The position numbers were made by a program, and so were the translations under genes. Positions 8,101 through 16,363 of a stretch of DNA of 47,644 nt are shown here, one piece after another. The first letter of the stretch is position 1. Every line of letters begins with the position of its first letter. Location of the stretch: NCBI GenBank assembly GCA_947168865.1, contig CAMVNN010000005.1:1-47644 (forward strand). Direction: 5' to 3'. The notes under the pieces were generated by a model, which did not search any database, was not told the DNA's origin, and saw only the letters and a list, made by a program, of their open reading frames with translations. Source of the stretch: an uncultured Bacillota bacterium. GTDB taxonomy: Bacteria > Bacillota_I > Bacilli_A > RF39 > UBA660.

Positions 8101-8430
8101 TTGCTTGACTATGATTTTATTTTTAGAAGAGGAACACTCTTTATATGGTTAAGAGGAAATGCTACTAAAAAGGCCAATAATTTGTTTATTAAAGAAATAA
8201 ATCCTCTTATTTTAGATAATGGTATAAAAAATGTTGTTTTTAATGTTTCTAAATTGAGCAATATTGATAAAAATGGAATAGATGCTTTATATAACTCTTA
8301 TTTGACTTTAAATAAAGAAAGTTCAGTAACTATAAGTGGTATTCCTAGTTTTTTAAGAGACAAATTTAAAATTTTATTAAATCATATAAATGAAAGGGAA
8401 GATGAATACACATTACTAATGAGAAATTAA
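8101..8430 (+). CDS. spoIIAA: SpoIIAA-like STAS protein lacking the phosphorylatable serine
   Basis: Homologue of the sigma-F anti-anti-sigma factor. The STAS pattern is clear (GTLFIWLRGNAT, then IKNVVFNVSKLSNID) and the position before sigF and spoVA matches B. subtilis. The normal D-S-S-G phosphorylation loop reads D56-K57-N58-G59 here, so the site that SpoIIAB phosphorylates is absent. The TTG at 8101 is chosen as start because AGGTGAT (8088-8094) precedes it by 6 bases; GTG 8071 would add 10 residues but has a poor ribosome site. The gene overlaps sigF by about 25 bases, leaving no room for spoIIAB. Confidence 0.75.
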   Translation: MLDYDFIFRRGTLFIWLRGNATKKANNLFIKEINPLILDNGIKNVVFNVSKLSNIDKNGIDALYNSYLTLNKESSVTISGIPSFLRDKFKILLNHINEREDEYTLLMRN

Positions 8431-9074
8431 CTGACATACTTAAGGAAAATCAAAATCTTATTTATGCAATAATCAGTTATTTTCCAGACTTCCATAACAA
8501 AGAAGATTTGTTTCAGGTGGGATGTATTGGCCTTATAAAAGCATATAGAAATTATAACAAAAATTTAAAAACAAAATTTTCATCATATGCATACTCATAT
8601 ATAATGGGTGAAATAAAAAAATATATTCGCGACGATAAAAGTATTAAAGTAAGTCGTGAAATAAGTATACTTAATTATAAAATTAGTAAAGCAATTATTT
8701 TATTATCTCAAAAATTAATGCGCGAACCAACTAAAAAAGAAGTAGCTGAATTTTTAGAGATTGATGAGTGTTATATAGATGAAGCTATAAAATCTGTAAT
8801 TCCAGTTAAGAGCTTAGATGAAGAAGTAATTGGGGATGATACAATTAGTCTCTATGAAATCATTCCTTCTGAAGAAAGTGATTATGATGAATTAATAATG
8901 TTAAATAATTCATTAAAGAATTTAAATGAAGAAGAGAAACAATTGATCAAACTTCGTTATTATGAAGATAAAACTCAGGAAGAAATAGCAGAATATTTTA
9001 ACACCAATCAAACCAAAATATCGCGTAGAGAACAAAAAGTACTAGAAAAACTAAGGAACAGTTTAAGAATTTAA
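8406..9074 (+). CDS. sigF: Sporulation sigma factor (SigF/SigG type) with apparent ATA start
   Basis: RNA polymerase sigma factor for forespore genes. It has region 2 (KEDLFQVGCIGLIKAYRNY, FSSYAYSYIMGEIKKYIRDD), region 3 (IKVSREIS, LMREPTKKEVAEFL) and region 4 helix-turn-helix (KTQEEIAEYFNTNQTKISRREQKVL). Homology continues upstream of the first in-frame GTG (8508) through KENQNLIYAIISYFPDFHNKEDLF, back to a stop at 8403. No ATG, GTG or TTG lies in that upstream part. AAGGGA (8394-8399) is 6 bases before ATA 8406, the proposed start; ATT 8412 is the alternative. Compared with Bacillus SigF it lacks roughly 25-30 N-terminal residues. Confidence 0.88.
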   Translation: MHITNEKLTDILKENQNLIYAIISYFPDFHNKEDLFQVGCIGLIKAYRNYNKNLKTKFSSYAYSYIMGEIKKYIRDDKSIKVSREISILNYKISKAIILLSQKLMREPTKKEVAEFLEIDECYIDEAIKSVIPVKSLDEEVIGDDTISLYEIIPSEESDYDELIMLNNSLKNLNEEEKQLIKLRYYEDKTQEEIAEYFNTNQTKISRREQKVLEKLRNSLRI

Positions 9075-9084
9075 ACTGTTTTTT
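9057..9084 (+). terminator. Terminator after sigF
   Basis: AACAGTTTAA and TTAAACTGTT form a 10-bp stem with loop GAAT and a short T tract. It separates sigF from the spoVA genes, which have their own promoter. Confidence 0.75.
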
Positions 9085-9085
9085 A

Positions 9086-9114
9086 GTATATAAATTTATA
9101 TCTAATTCATAATA
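9086..9114 (+). promoter_or_regulatory. Sigma-G-type promoter of the spoVA operon
   Basis: GTATA (9086-9090), 17 bases, then CATAATA (9108-9114). This fits the forespore sigma-G consensus (G-Y-ATR, N17, CATnHTA) at exact spacing. spoVA of B. subtilis is a sigma-G operon, so element and gene content agree. The spoVAC ribosome site follows about 5 bases after the -10 box. Confidence 0.65.
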
Positions 9115-9129
9115 ATCTTGGAGGATTTT

Positions 9130-9570
9130 ATGAATAAATTAGAGTATAAAAAAATGGTCAAAAGTTTATCTCCCAAAGAGTCAAAATTGAGAAATGCTAT
9201 AGTTGCATTTATAGTTGGAGGTTTAATTGGAATTTTAGCAGAATTACTAACCAATCTTTATTCATTTTTATTTGAAATATCAAATTCTACTTCAACAACT
9301 TATGCAATTGTGACTTTGATATTTGGAGGTTGTTTACTCACTTGTTTTGGTTTTTTTGATAAAATGGTTCATTTTGCAAGAGCAGGTTTAATAATTCCAA
9401 TAACAGGATTTGCTCATTCAATGATGAGTGCTACTCTAGAATATCGGAAAGATGGATTTATTACAGGAATAGGAGCAAATATGTTTAAACTTGCAGGAAG
9501 TGTAATTATATATGGAGTAGTAGGAGCTTATTTCCTAGCATTTATATTTTACATAATATTTGGAGGTTAA
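9130..9570 (+). CDS. spoVAC: Stage V sporulation protein SpoVAC
   Basis: Inner spore-membrane protein of the SpoVA channel, which moves Ca-dipicolinate into the forespore and out at germination; SpoVAC is reported to be a mechanosensitive pore. The 146 residues contain several hydrophobic helices and the conserved FFDKMVHFARAGLIIPITGFAHSM region. The start at 9130 follows GGAGG by 6 bases. spoVAA and spoVAB are absent; AC, AD and AE are the core set. It is one base from spoVAD. Confidence 0.95.
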   Translation: MNKLEYKKMVKSLSPKESKLRNAIVAFIVGGLIGILAELLTNLYSFLFEISNSTSTTYAIVTLIFGGCLLTCFGFFDKMVHFARAGLIIPITGFAHSMMSATLEYRKDGFITGIGANMFKLAGSVIIYGVVGAYFLAFIFYIIFGG

Positions 9571-9571
9571 T

Positions 9572-10543
9572 ATGACTTTTAGTTTTGAAAACGTATATGT
9601 TAAAGATACAGATGTAGTAGTTGGACCAAATGAAAAAAATGGACCACTAGGATCATTTTTTAATAAAAGTTACTCTGATTTTTATTTTGGTGCTAAAACA
9701 TGGGAACAGGCTGAAAGCAAAATTGCTTTTGAAACTATGAATAATTTAATTAAAAGAAACAAAGTTGATTTAATAATAGGGGGAGATTTATTAAATCAGA
9801 TTACGGCGACATCATTCGCGGTAAAAAAAACAAATAAACCATTTTTTGGAATATATAATGCTTGTGCAACAAGTGTAGAAGGAATCATCATGGCTTCTGC
9901 TTTAATTGAAAATAAGTTTGCTTCTAACATTCTTGTAAATGTTAGTTCCCATAATAATGCCGCTGAGAAACAATTTCGTTATCCGGTTGAGTATGGTGGA
10001 CCTAAACCAAAACTTTCGACATTCACAGTAACAGGATCAGCAGGAATTGTAATTTCGAACATTAAATCTAAAATAAAAATAGAAAGTGGAACCATTGGAA
10101 AAATAGTGGATTTTGATATCAAAGATGCTTATGAAATGGGAGCAGTAATGGCTCCAGCTTGTGCGGATACTATCAATGAACATTTAAAATCTTTAAATAG
10201 GAATGCTAGTTATTATGATTTAATCTTATCTGGAGATTTAGGTGAAGTTGGAAAGAAAATCTTAAAAGAATATATGAAAAAAGAATATAAGATTAATCTA
10301 AAAAATTACAATGATTGTGGAGCGATGATTTATAATACGAAAAAGCAGCATGTTTATTCTGGTGGTAGTGGTCCTGCATGTGCACCATTAGTAATGTATA
10401 CATATATCTTAAATCAAATGAAAAAAGGTGTTTTAAAAAGAGTACTTATTGTTGCAACTGGGGCTTTGCATTCTACATCTACTGTGAATCAAAAAATGGC
10501 GATTCCAGCTATCGCTCATGCGATTAGTTTGGAGGCTATATGA
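9572..10543 (+). CDS. spoVAD: Stage V sporulation protein SpoVAD
   Basis: Dipicolinate-binding subunit of the SpoVA complex on the spore inner membrane. It has the thiolase-like fold, with the NACATSVEG segment corresponding to the ketosynthase nucleophile region, SSHNNAAEKQFRYPVEYGGPKP, and the closing VLIVATGALHSTSTVNQ. At 323 residues it is of normal length. The start ATG 9572 has GGAGG 6 bases upstream. The TGA stop overlaps the spoVAE ATG (ATGA). Confidence 0.96.
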   Translation: MTFSFENVYVKDTDVVVGPNEKNGPLGSFFNKSYSDFYFGAKTWEQAESKIAFETMNNLIKRNKVDLIIGGDLLNQITATSFAVKKTNKPFFGIYNACATSVEGIIMASALIENKFASNILVNVSSHNNAAEKQFRYPVEYGGPKPKLSTFTVTGSAGIVISNIKSKIKIESGTIGKIVDFDIKDAYEMGAVMAPACADTINEHLKSLNRNASYYDLILSGDLGEVGKKILKEYMKKEYKINLKNYNDCGAMIYNTKKQHVYSGGSGPACAPLVMYTYILNQMKKGVLKRVLIVATGALHSTSTVNQKMAIPAIAHAISLEAI

Positions 10544-10890
10544 TATACTTACATGCATTTATTTTTTCAGGAATTGTATCTTTAGTTGGACAATTAATCC
10601 TAGATAATACTAAATTAACACCGGGACATGTAACTACTATTTTTGTCTTGATTGGATCATTCCTAGAAATATTTTCAATATATGATAAATTTATTATTTA
10701 TGCTGGTGCTGGAGCATGTGTTCCAATTACTAGTTTTGGGCACTCACTTACTCATGCTGCACTCCTTAAAGCTAAAGAAGAGGGAATTATGGGGCTTCTT
10801 GCAGGAATGTTTAATCTTACTTCATCAGGAATAAGTGCAGCAATTGTATTCTCGTTTTTTCTATCACTGTTTTTTAAACCAAAAAGTTAA
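10540..10890 (+). CDS. spoVAE: Stage V sporulation protein SpoVAE (AEb type)
   Basis: Small polytopic membrane component of the SpoVA channel, 116 residues. Conserved signature: GAGACVPITSFGHSLTHAA. It is paralogous in pattern to SpoVAC (both carry a PIT-FxHS motif). Its start overlaps the spoVAD stop by four bases, so translation is coupled. It is the last gene of the three-gene operon and ends at a terminator. Confidence 0.94.
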   Translation: MIYLHAFIFSGIVSLVGQLILDNTKLTPGHVTTIFVLIGSFLEIFSIYDKFIIYAGAGACVPITSFGHSLTHAALLKAKEEGIMGLLAGMFNLTSSGISAAIVFSFFLSLFFKPKS

Positions 10891-10909
10891 TGCAAAATTA
10901 ACTTTTTTT
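10881..10909 (+). terminator. Terminator of the spoVA operon
   Basis: AAAAAGTTAA and TTAACTTTTT form a 10-bp stem with a 7-base loop and T residues. It overlaps the spoVAE stop. Confidence 0.85.
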
Positions 10910-10934
10910 GTGTTATAATTGTCTTGGTGAGAGA

Positions 10935-12350
10935 ATGAAGAAATATTATTATTACATCTTAATTTTACTTATCGTAATTGCTTCATTAACTTTTATAGTT
11001 TTAAATAATAAAAGTGAAAAAGAACTTAAACCTGAAACAAGAGTTGAAGAAGAAATAAAAAAAGAAGAAAATGTAGATGAACCAAAAGAAGAAAAAGAAG
11101 AAGAAAAAGAAGAAAAAGAAGAAAAAACAGAAGAAATAAAAGAGGAAACTAAAGAAGAAATAAAAGAAGAAAAGCCGGAAGAGGCAAAAGTAGAACCTAA
11201 AACTACCAATGCTGAAACTACTATTAAATTACCAACCAAAGCTTCAATAACAGATAAAAAAATAACTTTTGATTCTTCATTTAAAAATGTTCAAAAAGAC
11301 GAAATAGAGGATTTCTTAAGAGAATTTTTTGAACGCTATTATAGAATTATAGCTAATTTAGAATATGAAGATATTTCAGATCTATTTTTTGATCAAGAGT
11401 ATGCATATATATATAAAACAGCTTTAGATCTTTTGATAGAAAATCGCAGGAAAAGTAATCTTGATTTAACTTTAAGTAATGTTAAATATGAATTAAAAGT
11501 AAATAAATACAAAGTTAATAATGACAAAATATCATTTACTGTTTTAGAAAACTGCAGCTATCGTTTTGCCTTAACAAAGGATTATCCAACTGCAGTATAT
11601 AATATAACTAATAATTTCGATTTAGTTAAAGTAGATGAAAAATATAAAATAAGTTCATACAAGAAAGTTCAAGATTTCTATGTAATGATTACAGATCTTT
11701 ATAAAAAACAAGATAATTATAAAAGTGCTTTAGATAAAATAAAAGCTGATTATCTAGTTAAATTTGATACTCAAAATAGTAATATTCAAAAAATGCGTCA
11801 AAATTATCTTAGTGGCAATTATACTACTAAGAAATGTGATCACGCATTTGATCGTGAAAAAGCTTACGATTATGCTTTAACTTGGGTAGGTAGACGTAAT
11901 ACTAGTAAATGGCATACTTATTCAGCTAACTGTGTTAATTTCGTTTCTCAAGTAATGTATGCTGGAGGAATTCCAATGGATCATACAGGTAGTCAGCAGT
12001 GGAAATGGTATAGCACTAAGAAGAATACCAAGAATACAGCATCAGGATTTGTCTATTCATGGACATATGTTCCATCAATCGTAAGCTATTTTAAAAACAA
12101 CACAGGCTATGGTTTATGTGGTAAATATAATGAGAATTTATATCTCGGTGATAAAGGTGATGTAATAGTCGTTGGGTCAAAAGGACCAACACGTCATGTT
12201 GTGAGTGTTATTGGTCAAATTAAAGATGAAAATGGAAAAGTAGTTGATTTAATGGTTAATTCAAATACTGTTGATTTAGAATATTTTCCGCTTTCAGCAT
12301 ATGCATATCCATATAAAATTTTGATGAAAGTATATGGATGGAACAATTAA
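10935..12350 (+). CDS. Membrane-anchored Amidase_6-domain protein (putative cell-wall amidase)
   Basis: Probable extracellular cell-wall hydrolase. Layout of the 471 residues: membrane anchor or uncleaved signal (about 2-21); a Lys/Glu-rich spacer (about 30-85); a ligand- or wall-binding domain (about 100-270); and an Amidase_6 (CHAP/NlpC-like) domain at the end. The catalytic Cys is Cys333 in ANCVNFVSQVMYAGG and the His is His421 in TRHVVSVIG. The start ATG 10935 follows GGTGAGAGA; upstream codons in frame lie in the promoter. TATAAT at about 10913 follows the spoVA terminator. Proximity to spoVA suggests, but does not show, a spore-wall role. Confidence 0.85.
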   Translation: MKKYYYYILILLIVIASLTFIVLNNKSEKELKPETRVEEEIKKEENVDEPKEEKEEEKEEKEEKTEEIKEETKEEIKEEKPEEAKVEPKTTNAETTIKLPTKASITDKKITFDSSFKNVQKDEIEDFLREFFERYYRIIANLEYEDISDLFFDQEYAYIYKTALDLLIENRRKSNLDLTLSNVKYELKVNKYKVNNDKISFTVLENCSYRFALTKDYPTAVYNITNNFDLVKVDEKYKISSYKKVQDFYVMITDLYKKQDNYKSALDKIKADYLVKFDTQNSNIQKMRQNYLSGNYTTKKCDHAFDREKAYDYALTWVGRRNTSKWHTYSANCVNFVSQVMYAGGIPMDHTGSQQWKWYSTKKNTKNTASGFVYSWTYVPSIVSYFKNNTGYGLCGKYNENLYLGDKGDVIVVGSKGPTRHVVSVIGQIKDENGKVVDLMVNSNTVDLEYFPLSAYAYPYKILMKVYGWNN

Positions 12351-12359
12351 GGAGGATTT

Positions 12360-13163
12360 ATGGAAGAAACTTTAAAAAAATTATTAAATATTGGGATTGA
12401 TTCAGGATTAAAACTATTAGAAGCGATTATTATTTTATGGTTAGGTTTAAAAGTTATAAGATTGCTTGTAAAAGGATTAAAAAAAGGCAAATTATTCAAT
12501 AAAATGGAGAAGAGTTTACAATCATTTTTACTAAGTTTTATAACAGCAGCCCTTAAAATAGTATTATTTATTTCAATCGCGTCATTTTTGGGTATTCCAA
12601 TGACATCTTTAATAACGCTCTTAGGTTCAGCTGCAGTTGCTGTTGGTCTTGCTCTTCAAGGAGGCCTTTCAAATTTAGCAGGTGGAGTAATGATACTATT
12701 TTTTAAACCATTTAAGATTGGAGACTATGTAGATACTCATGTCGATAGTGGAACAGTAACAGATATTTCATTATTCTATACAACTCTTCAAACAGTTGAT
12801 AATAGAACAATTATGCTTCCAAATGGGAACTTAGTTAATAATCCAATTATTAATTATTCAAAATTAACTGAAAGAAGACTAGATCTAGCAATATCAGTTG
12901 ATTATGCAACAGATATTGAAAAAGTAAAACAAGTTATTACAGATGTTATATCTAAAGATGAAAGAGTTCTAAAAGATAAAGATATTTTTGTAAGACTAAA
13001 TGAAATGGCAGATTCTTCACTCAACTTTGCTGTTCGTGTATGGGTAAATTCAAGTGATTATTGGCCAGTAAGCTTTGACTTGAAAGAAAATATTAAGAAA
13101 GCTTTAGATAAAAATCATATTTCAATTCCATTTCCTCAAATGGATGTACATGTTAAAAACTAA
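12360..13163 (+). CDS. mscS: Small-conductance mechanosensitive channel (MscS family)
   Basis: Pressure-release channel of the plasma membrane. The 267 residues give three N-terminal helices, with the pore helix in the conserved stretch SAAVAVGLALQGGLSNLAGG, then the beta domain (FKIGDYVD, GTVTDISLFYTTLQTVDNRTIMLPNG) and a C-terminal alpha/beta domain. Length matches minimal YggB/MscS proteins. An AAGGAGG site lies 5 bases before the ATG. It is 9 bases after the amidase gene, so they are probably co-transcribed. Confidence 0.93.
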   Translation: MEETLKKLLNIGIDSGLKLLEAIIILWLGLKVIRLLVKGLKKGKLFNKMEKSLQSFLLSFITAALKIVLFISIASFLGIPMTSLITLLGSAAVAVGLALQGGLSNLAGGVMILFFKPFKIGDYVDTHVDSGTVTDISLFYTTLQTVDNRTIMLPNGNLVNNPIINYSKLTERRLDLAISVDYATDIEKVKQVITDVISKDERVLKDKDIFVRLNEMADSSLNFAVRVWVNSSDYWPVSFDLKENIKKALDKNHISIPFPQMDVHVKN

Positions 13164-13185
13164 GAAAAAAGTCTTAGTTTTTTTT
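13155..13185 (+). terminator. Terminator after the mscS gene
   Basis: AAAAACTAAGA and TCTTAGTTTTT stem followed by T residues. Confidence 0.85.
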
Positions 13186-13202
13186 GAATAATGTGTTTTT
13201 GT

Positions 13203-13231
13203 TTGAAAAATAACACTTTATTTGTTATAAT
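13203..13231 (+). promoter_or_regulatory. Sigma-A promoter of parC
   Basis: TTGAAA (13203-13208) and TATAAT (13226-13231) with a 17-base spacer, 17 bases before the parC ATG. Confidence 0.75.
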
Positions 13232-13247
13232 ACTTACTGGTGATGTT

Positions 13248-15779
13248 ATGAAAAAGGTAACAAATGATACTGAAGAAATATTAAAAAGAATACACGACTA
13301 TACATTAGAAGAAATAATGGGTAGTTGTTTTGGTAGATATTCAAAATCAATCATTCAAGATCGTGCGATACCAGATGTTCGTGATGGCTTAAAACCAGTA
13401 CAACGAAGAATCTTATATTGCATGTTTAAAGATGGTTATACATATGATAAACCATATCGAAAATGTGCTAAAACAGTAGGAAACGTAATGGGGTCATATC
13501 ATCCACATGGGGATTCTTCAATCTACGAAGCAATGGTTCGTATGAGCCAATGGTGGAAACAAACTACTCCATATATTGACATGCAAGGTAATAATGGCTC
13601 TATGGATGGCGATGGCGCCGCAGCTATGCGTTATACTGAAGCAAGACTTGCCAAAATCAGCAATGAACTTTTAAAAGATATTGAAAGAGATACTGTTAAT
13701 TTTGCATTAAACTATGATGATTCATTAAAAGAACCAACAGTTTTACCAACAAAATTTCCAAATTTGCTCGTGAATGGATCAAACGGAATAAGCGCTGGAT
13801 ATGCTACTAATATTCCACCTCATAACTTAGGTGAAATAATTGATGCAACAATTAAAAGAATTGAGAAGCCAAATTGTACTTTGGAAGATTTACTTGAGAT
13901 TGTTAAAGGACCAGATTTTCCAACTGGAGGTACTGTTTCAGATAAAGCAGGTATATATGAAGCATTTAGAACCGGCCGTGGTAAAGTAATAATAAGAGCA
14001 AAATATAGTTTTAACTCTGAAAAAGGAAAAGAACAAATAATTATAAGTGAAATTCCTTTTGATGTTAATAAAGCTATGCTCGTTAAGAAAATCAATGAAA
14101 TTCGTTTAGATAAAAAGATTGATGGCATAATTGATGTACGTGATGAATCTGATCGTAATGATCCTGAAAGAATCGCGATTGATGTTAAAAAAGACGCTAA
14201 TAAAGAAACTATATTAGGTTATTTATTTAAAAATACAGAGCTTCAAATAAGTTATAACTATAATATGGTAGCTATTGTTAATAGAAGACCAATGACTTTA
14301 GGTCTAATTGAAATACTAGATGCATATATTGCTCATCAAAAAGAAGTAATTACAAGAAGAACTAAATATGATTTAGACTTTGCAAGTAGAAGGGAACACA
14401 TAGTTGTCGGTTTAATTAAAGCGATATCAATATTAGATAAAGTTATTACAACAATCAGAGCTAGTAAAAATAAAGCTGATGCAATTGAGAATTTAGTCAA
14501 GAAATTTGATTTTACAGAAGCTCAAGCAAAAGCGATTGTTGAATTACAACTATATCGTTTAACTAATACTGATATTACAGAATTAGAAGCTGAGGCTGAA
14601 AATCTAAGGAAGAGTATAGAAATGCTTAATAGTATATTAGAAAATCCAGAAAAATTAAAAGCTGTTATCAAAGCTGAACTTAAGAAAGTTAAAGATGAAT
14701 ATGCAGTTCCAAGAAAATCTGAAATCGTTGATGCTTTAGAAGAAATAAAATTTGATAATAAAGAAATGATTCCAAAAGAAGATTGCATTGTCGTAGTAAC
14801 TAAAGATGGTTATGTAAAAAGAGTACCAGTTAAGAGTTATCAAGCAAGTGAAGAAGAAACTTTGGTAAAAGAACTCGACTATGTAATTGGACTATACCAA
14901 ATGAATACTCTAGATACACTTTTACTATTTACTAACATAGGAAATTATTTATATGTTCCTGTTCATGAATTACCAGAATTAAAATGGAGAGAACTTGGTA
15001 AACATATAAGTAATATAATTCAACTTACAATTGGAGAAGAAATAATTGCAAGTGTTCCCGTTTATGATTTTAAAAACGATATAAATATTACTATATTTAC
15101 AAAAAATGGAATGGTAAAGAGAAGTCCACTTTCAGAATTTGAAGTTCAAAGATATTCTAAACCAATGACAGCAATCAAACTAAAAGAAGATGACACTGTA
15201 GTAGATGTTACTGCAAATAAAGGTGAACATACATTTATTACAACTCATAATGGTTTAGCTCTTTGGTATGATACTGAAGAAATACCAGTTACAGGAGTTA
15301 AGAGTAGTGGTGTTAAATCAATTAATCTAAAAGATGATTATGTCGTAAGTGGCCATATATTTGGATCTGATATGGAATTTATAACTGTTGCAACTGAAAA
15401 ATCAACGATAAAACGTGTCAGAATTTTAGAATTTGAAAAAACTTCAAGAGCTAGAAAAGGTGTTCAAATTGTTCGTGATGTTAAAACAAATCCATATCGA
15501 ATTGCTAAAACATTGATAATTTCTAATCGTCATGAGATTGGTATTAAATATAGTAATGAAATTGAATATATGAAAGTAACTGAAGCAGGAATTATGGATC
15601 GCTATTCAACAGGTTCAGTTATTAGTAAAAATAAGCTTTTAACTATATTTGAACGTCAAGAATTAGTTAAAGAAGATGAACCAAAGAAAGAGGAAATAAA
15701 AGAAAAAGTTTCAATTGAAGAAATTGATAAAAGAATAATATCTTTAGATGATTACTTAGATAATTTTCGCCTAGAATAA
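13248..15779 (+). CDS. parC: DNA topoisomerase IV subunit A (ParC)
   Basis: Breaks and rejoins DNA to decatenate chromosomes, with ParE. The catalytic Tyr is Tyr129 in AAAMRYTEARL. NNGSMDGDGAAAMRYTEA and the N-terminus EEIMGSCFGRYSKSIIQDRAIPD point to ParC/GrlA rather than GyrA. Six beta-pinwheel repeats occupy about 500-810. The quinolone-region residues are wild-type-like (Ser90 and Glu94 in HPHGDSSIYEAM). The ATG at 13248 follows GGTGATG; upstream in-frame codons lie in the promoter. No parE is adjacent; in most Firmicutes parE precedes parC. Confidence 0.93.
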   Translation: MKKVTNDTEEILKRIHDYTLEEIMGSCFGRYSKSIIQDRAIPDVRDGLKPVQRRILYCMFKDGYTYDKPYRKCAKTVGNVMGSYHPHGDSSIYEAMVRMSQWWKQTTPYIDMQGNNGSMDGDGAAAMRYTEARLAKISNELLKDIERDTVNFALNYDDSLKEPTVLPTKFPNLLVNGSNGISAGYATNIPPHNLGEIIDATIKRIEKPNCTLEDLLEIVKGPDFPTGGTVSDKAGIYEAFRTGRGKVIIRAKYSFNSEKGKEQIIISEIPFDVNKAMLVKKINEIRLDKKIDGIIDVRDESDRNDPERIAIDVKKDANKETILGYLFKNTELQISYNYNMVAIVNRRPMTLGLIEILDAYIAHQKEVITRRTKYDLDFASRREHIVVGLIKAISILDKVITTIRASKNKADAIENLVKKFDFTEAQAKAIVELQLYRLTNTDITELEAEAENLRKSIEMLNSILENPEKLKAVIKAELKKVKDEYAVPRKSEIVDALEEIKFDNKEMIPKEDCIVVVTKDGYVKRVPVKSYQASEEETLVKELDYVIGLYQMNTLDTLLLFTNIGNYLYVPVHELPELKWRELGKHISNIIQLTIGEEIIASVPVYDFKNDINITIFTKNGMVKRSPLSEFEVQRYSKPMTAIKLKEDDTVVDVTANKGEHTFITTHNGLALWYDTEEIPVTGVKSSGVKSINLKDDYVVSGHIFGSDMEFITVATEKSTIKRVRILEFEKTSRARKGVQIVRDVKTNPYRIAKTLIISNRHEIGIKYSNEIEYMKVTEAGIMDRYSTGSVISKNKLLTIFERQELVKEDEPKKEEIKEKVSIEEIDKRIISLDDYLDNFRLE

Positions 15780-15805
15780 GCATATACTTATTATGGGTGA
15801 TAACT

Positions 15806-16141
15806 ATGTCAAAGAAAGATGAATTTAAAGAATTTGTTCGTAAGAATCCAAGATTAATTACATTTGTTAAAAATGGAGAAATGACTTGGCAGAAATTTTA
15901 TGAAATATATGATCTTTATGGCGATAATAAAGATGCATGGAAAGATTATTTGGAAGTAGCAGCAGCAACTGCTACTTCTGCAAGTTTTCTAAATATTTTT
16001 AAAAATATTGATTTAGATAGTGTTCAAGCAGGGGTTAATAGTCTTCAAAGAGTAATAGGAATGGTTCAAGAAATAGGTGCTAAAAAAGAAGAAACATCTG
16101 AGTATAAACCAAGACCAATTTATAAATCGTTCGATGATTAG
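15806..16141 (+). CDS. ylbD: YlbD-family putative spore coat protein
   Basis: Family reported as spore-coat associated in Bacillus. The 111-residue protein has the conserved N-terminus (KDEFKEFVRKNPRLITFVKNGEMTWQKFYEIYDLYG) and an acidic WKDY segment, then a helical part and a short polar tail. The start ATG 15806 lies 6 bases after GGGTGA. It overlaps ylbE by 8 bases. The order ylbD-ylbE-rsmD(ylbH) mirrors B. subtilis without ylbF and ylbG. Confidence 0.85.
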   Translation: MSKKDEFKEFVRKNPRLITFVKNGEMTWQKFYEIYDLYGDNKDAWKDYLEVAAATATSASFLNIFKNIDLDSVQAGVNSLQRVIGMVQEIGAKKEETSEYKPRPIYKSFDD

Positions 16142-16358
16142 AATTGTTCAAGAACGTATAAAAAGTAATCCAAAATACTTAGAATATTTACATACACATT
16201 CATATTGGTATAAAAAATTGAATCGTGATTTTAGATATTTTAAAGAATTTGAAGCAGAAGCTAAGACATACTATAAAATGTATCCTAAAGATAAAGTAGA
16301 AAAAGCATTGAATATCTTAAATACAATTCAAGAAATATTAAGTACAATTAATGGGTGA
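16134..16358 (+). CDS. ylbE: YlbE-like protein
   Basis: A 74-residue protein of the YlbE family, conserved in spore formers and of unknown function. It shows the family pattern: an N-terminal basic helix with NPKYLEYL, then HSYWYKKLNRD, then a long amphipathic helix. ATG 16134 lies inside the end of ylbD (ATGATTAG), giving translational coupling. Upstream in-frame codons would only read ylbD sequence in another frame. Confidence 0.82.
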   Translation: MIRIVQERIKSNPKYLEYLHTHSYWYKKLNRDFRYFKEFEAEAKTYYKMYPKDKVEKALNILNTIQEILSTING

Positions 16359-16363
16359 TAAAA

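Noticed and set aside
9572..10543. 3-oxoacyl-ACP synthase III / thiolase
   Set aside because: The fold is shared, but length, ending motifs and the spoVAC/spoVAE neighbours identify SpoVAD.
11041..11190. CRISPR array or DNA tandem repeat
   Set aside because: Irregular GAA/AAA codon repetition within a gene, with no repeat-spacer structure. No CRISPR array or cas gene was seen anywhere in the window.
10952..11239. Minus-strand Ser/Phe-rich open frame
   Set aside because: It is the antisense of the Lys/Glu-rich spacer of the amidase gene. Low-complexity purine tracts always give such open frames; no ribosome site or homology.
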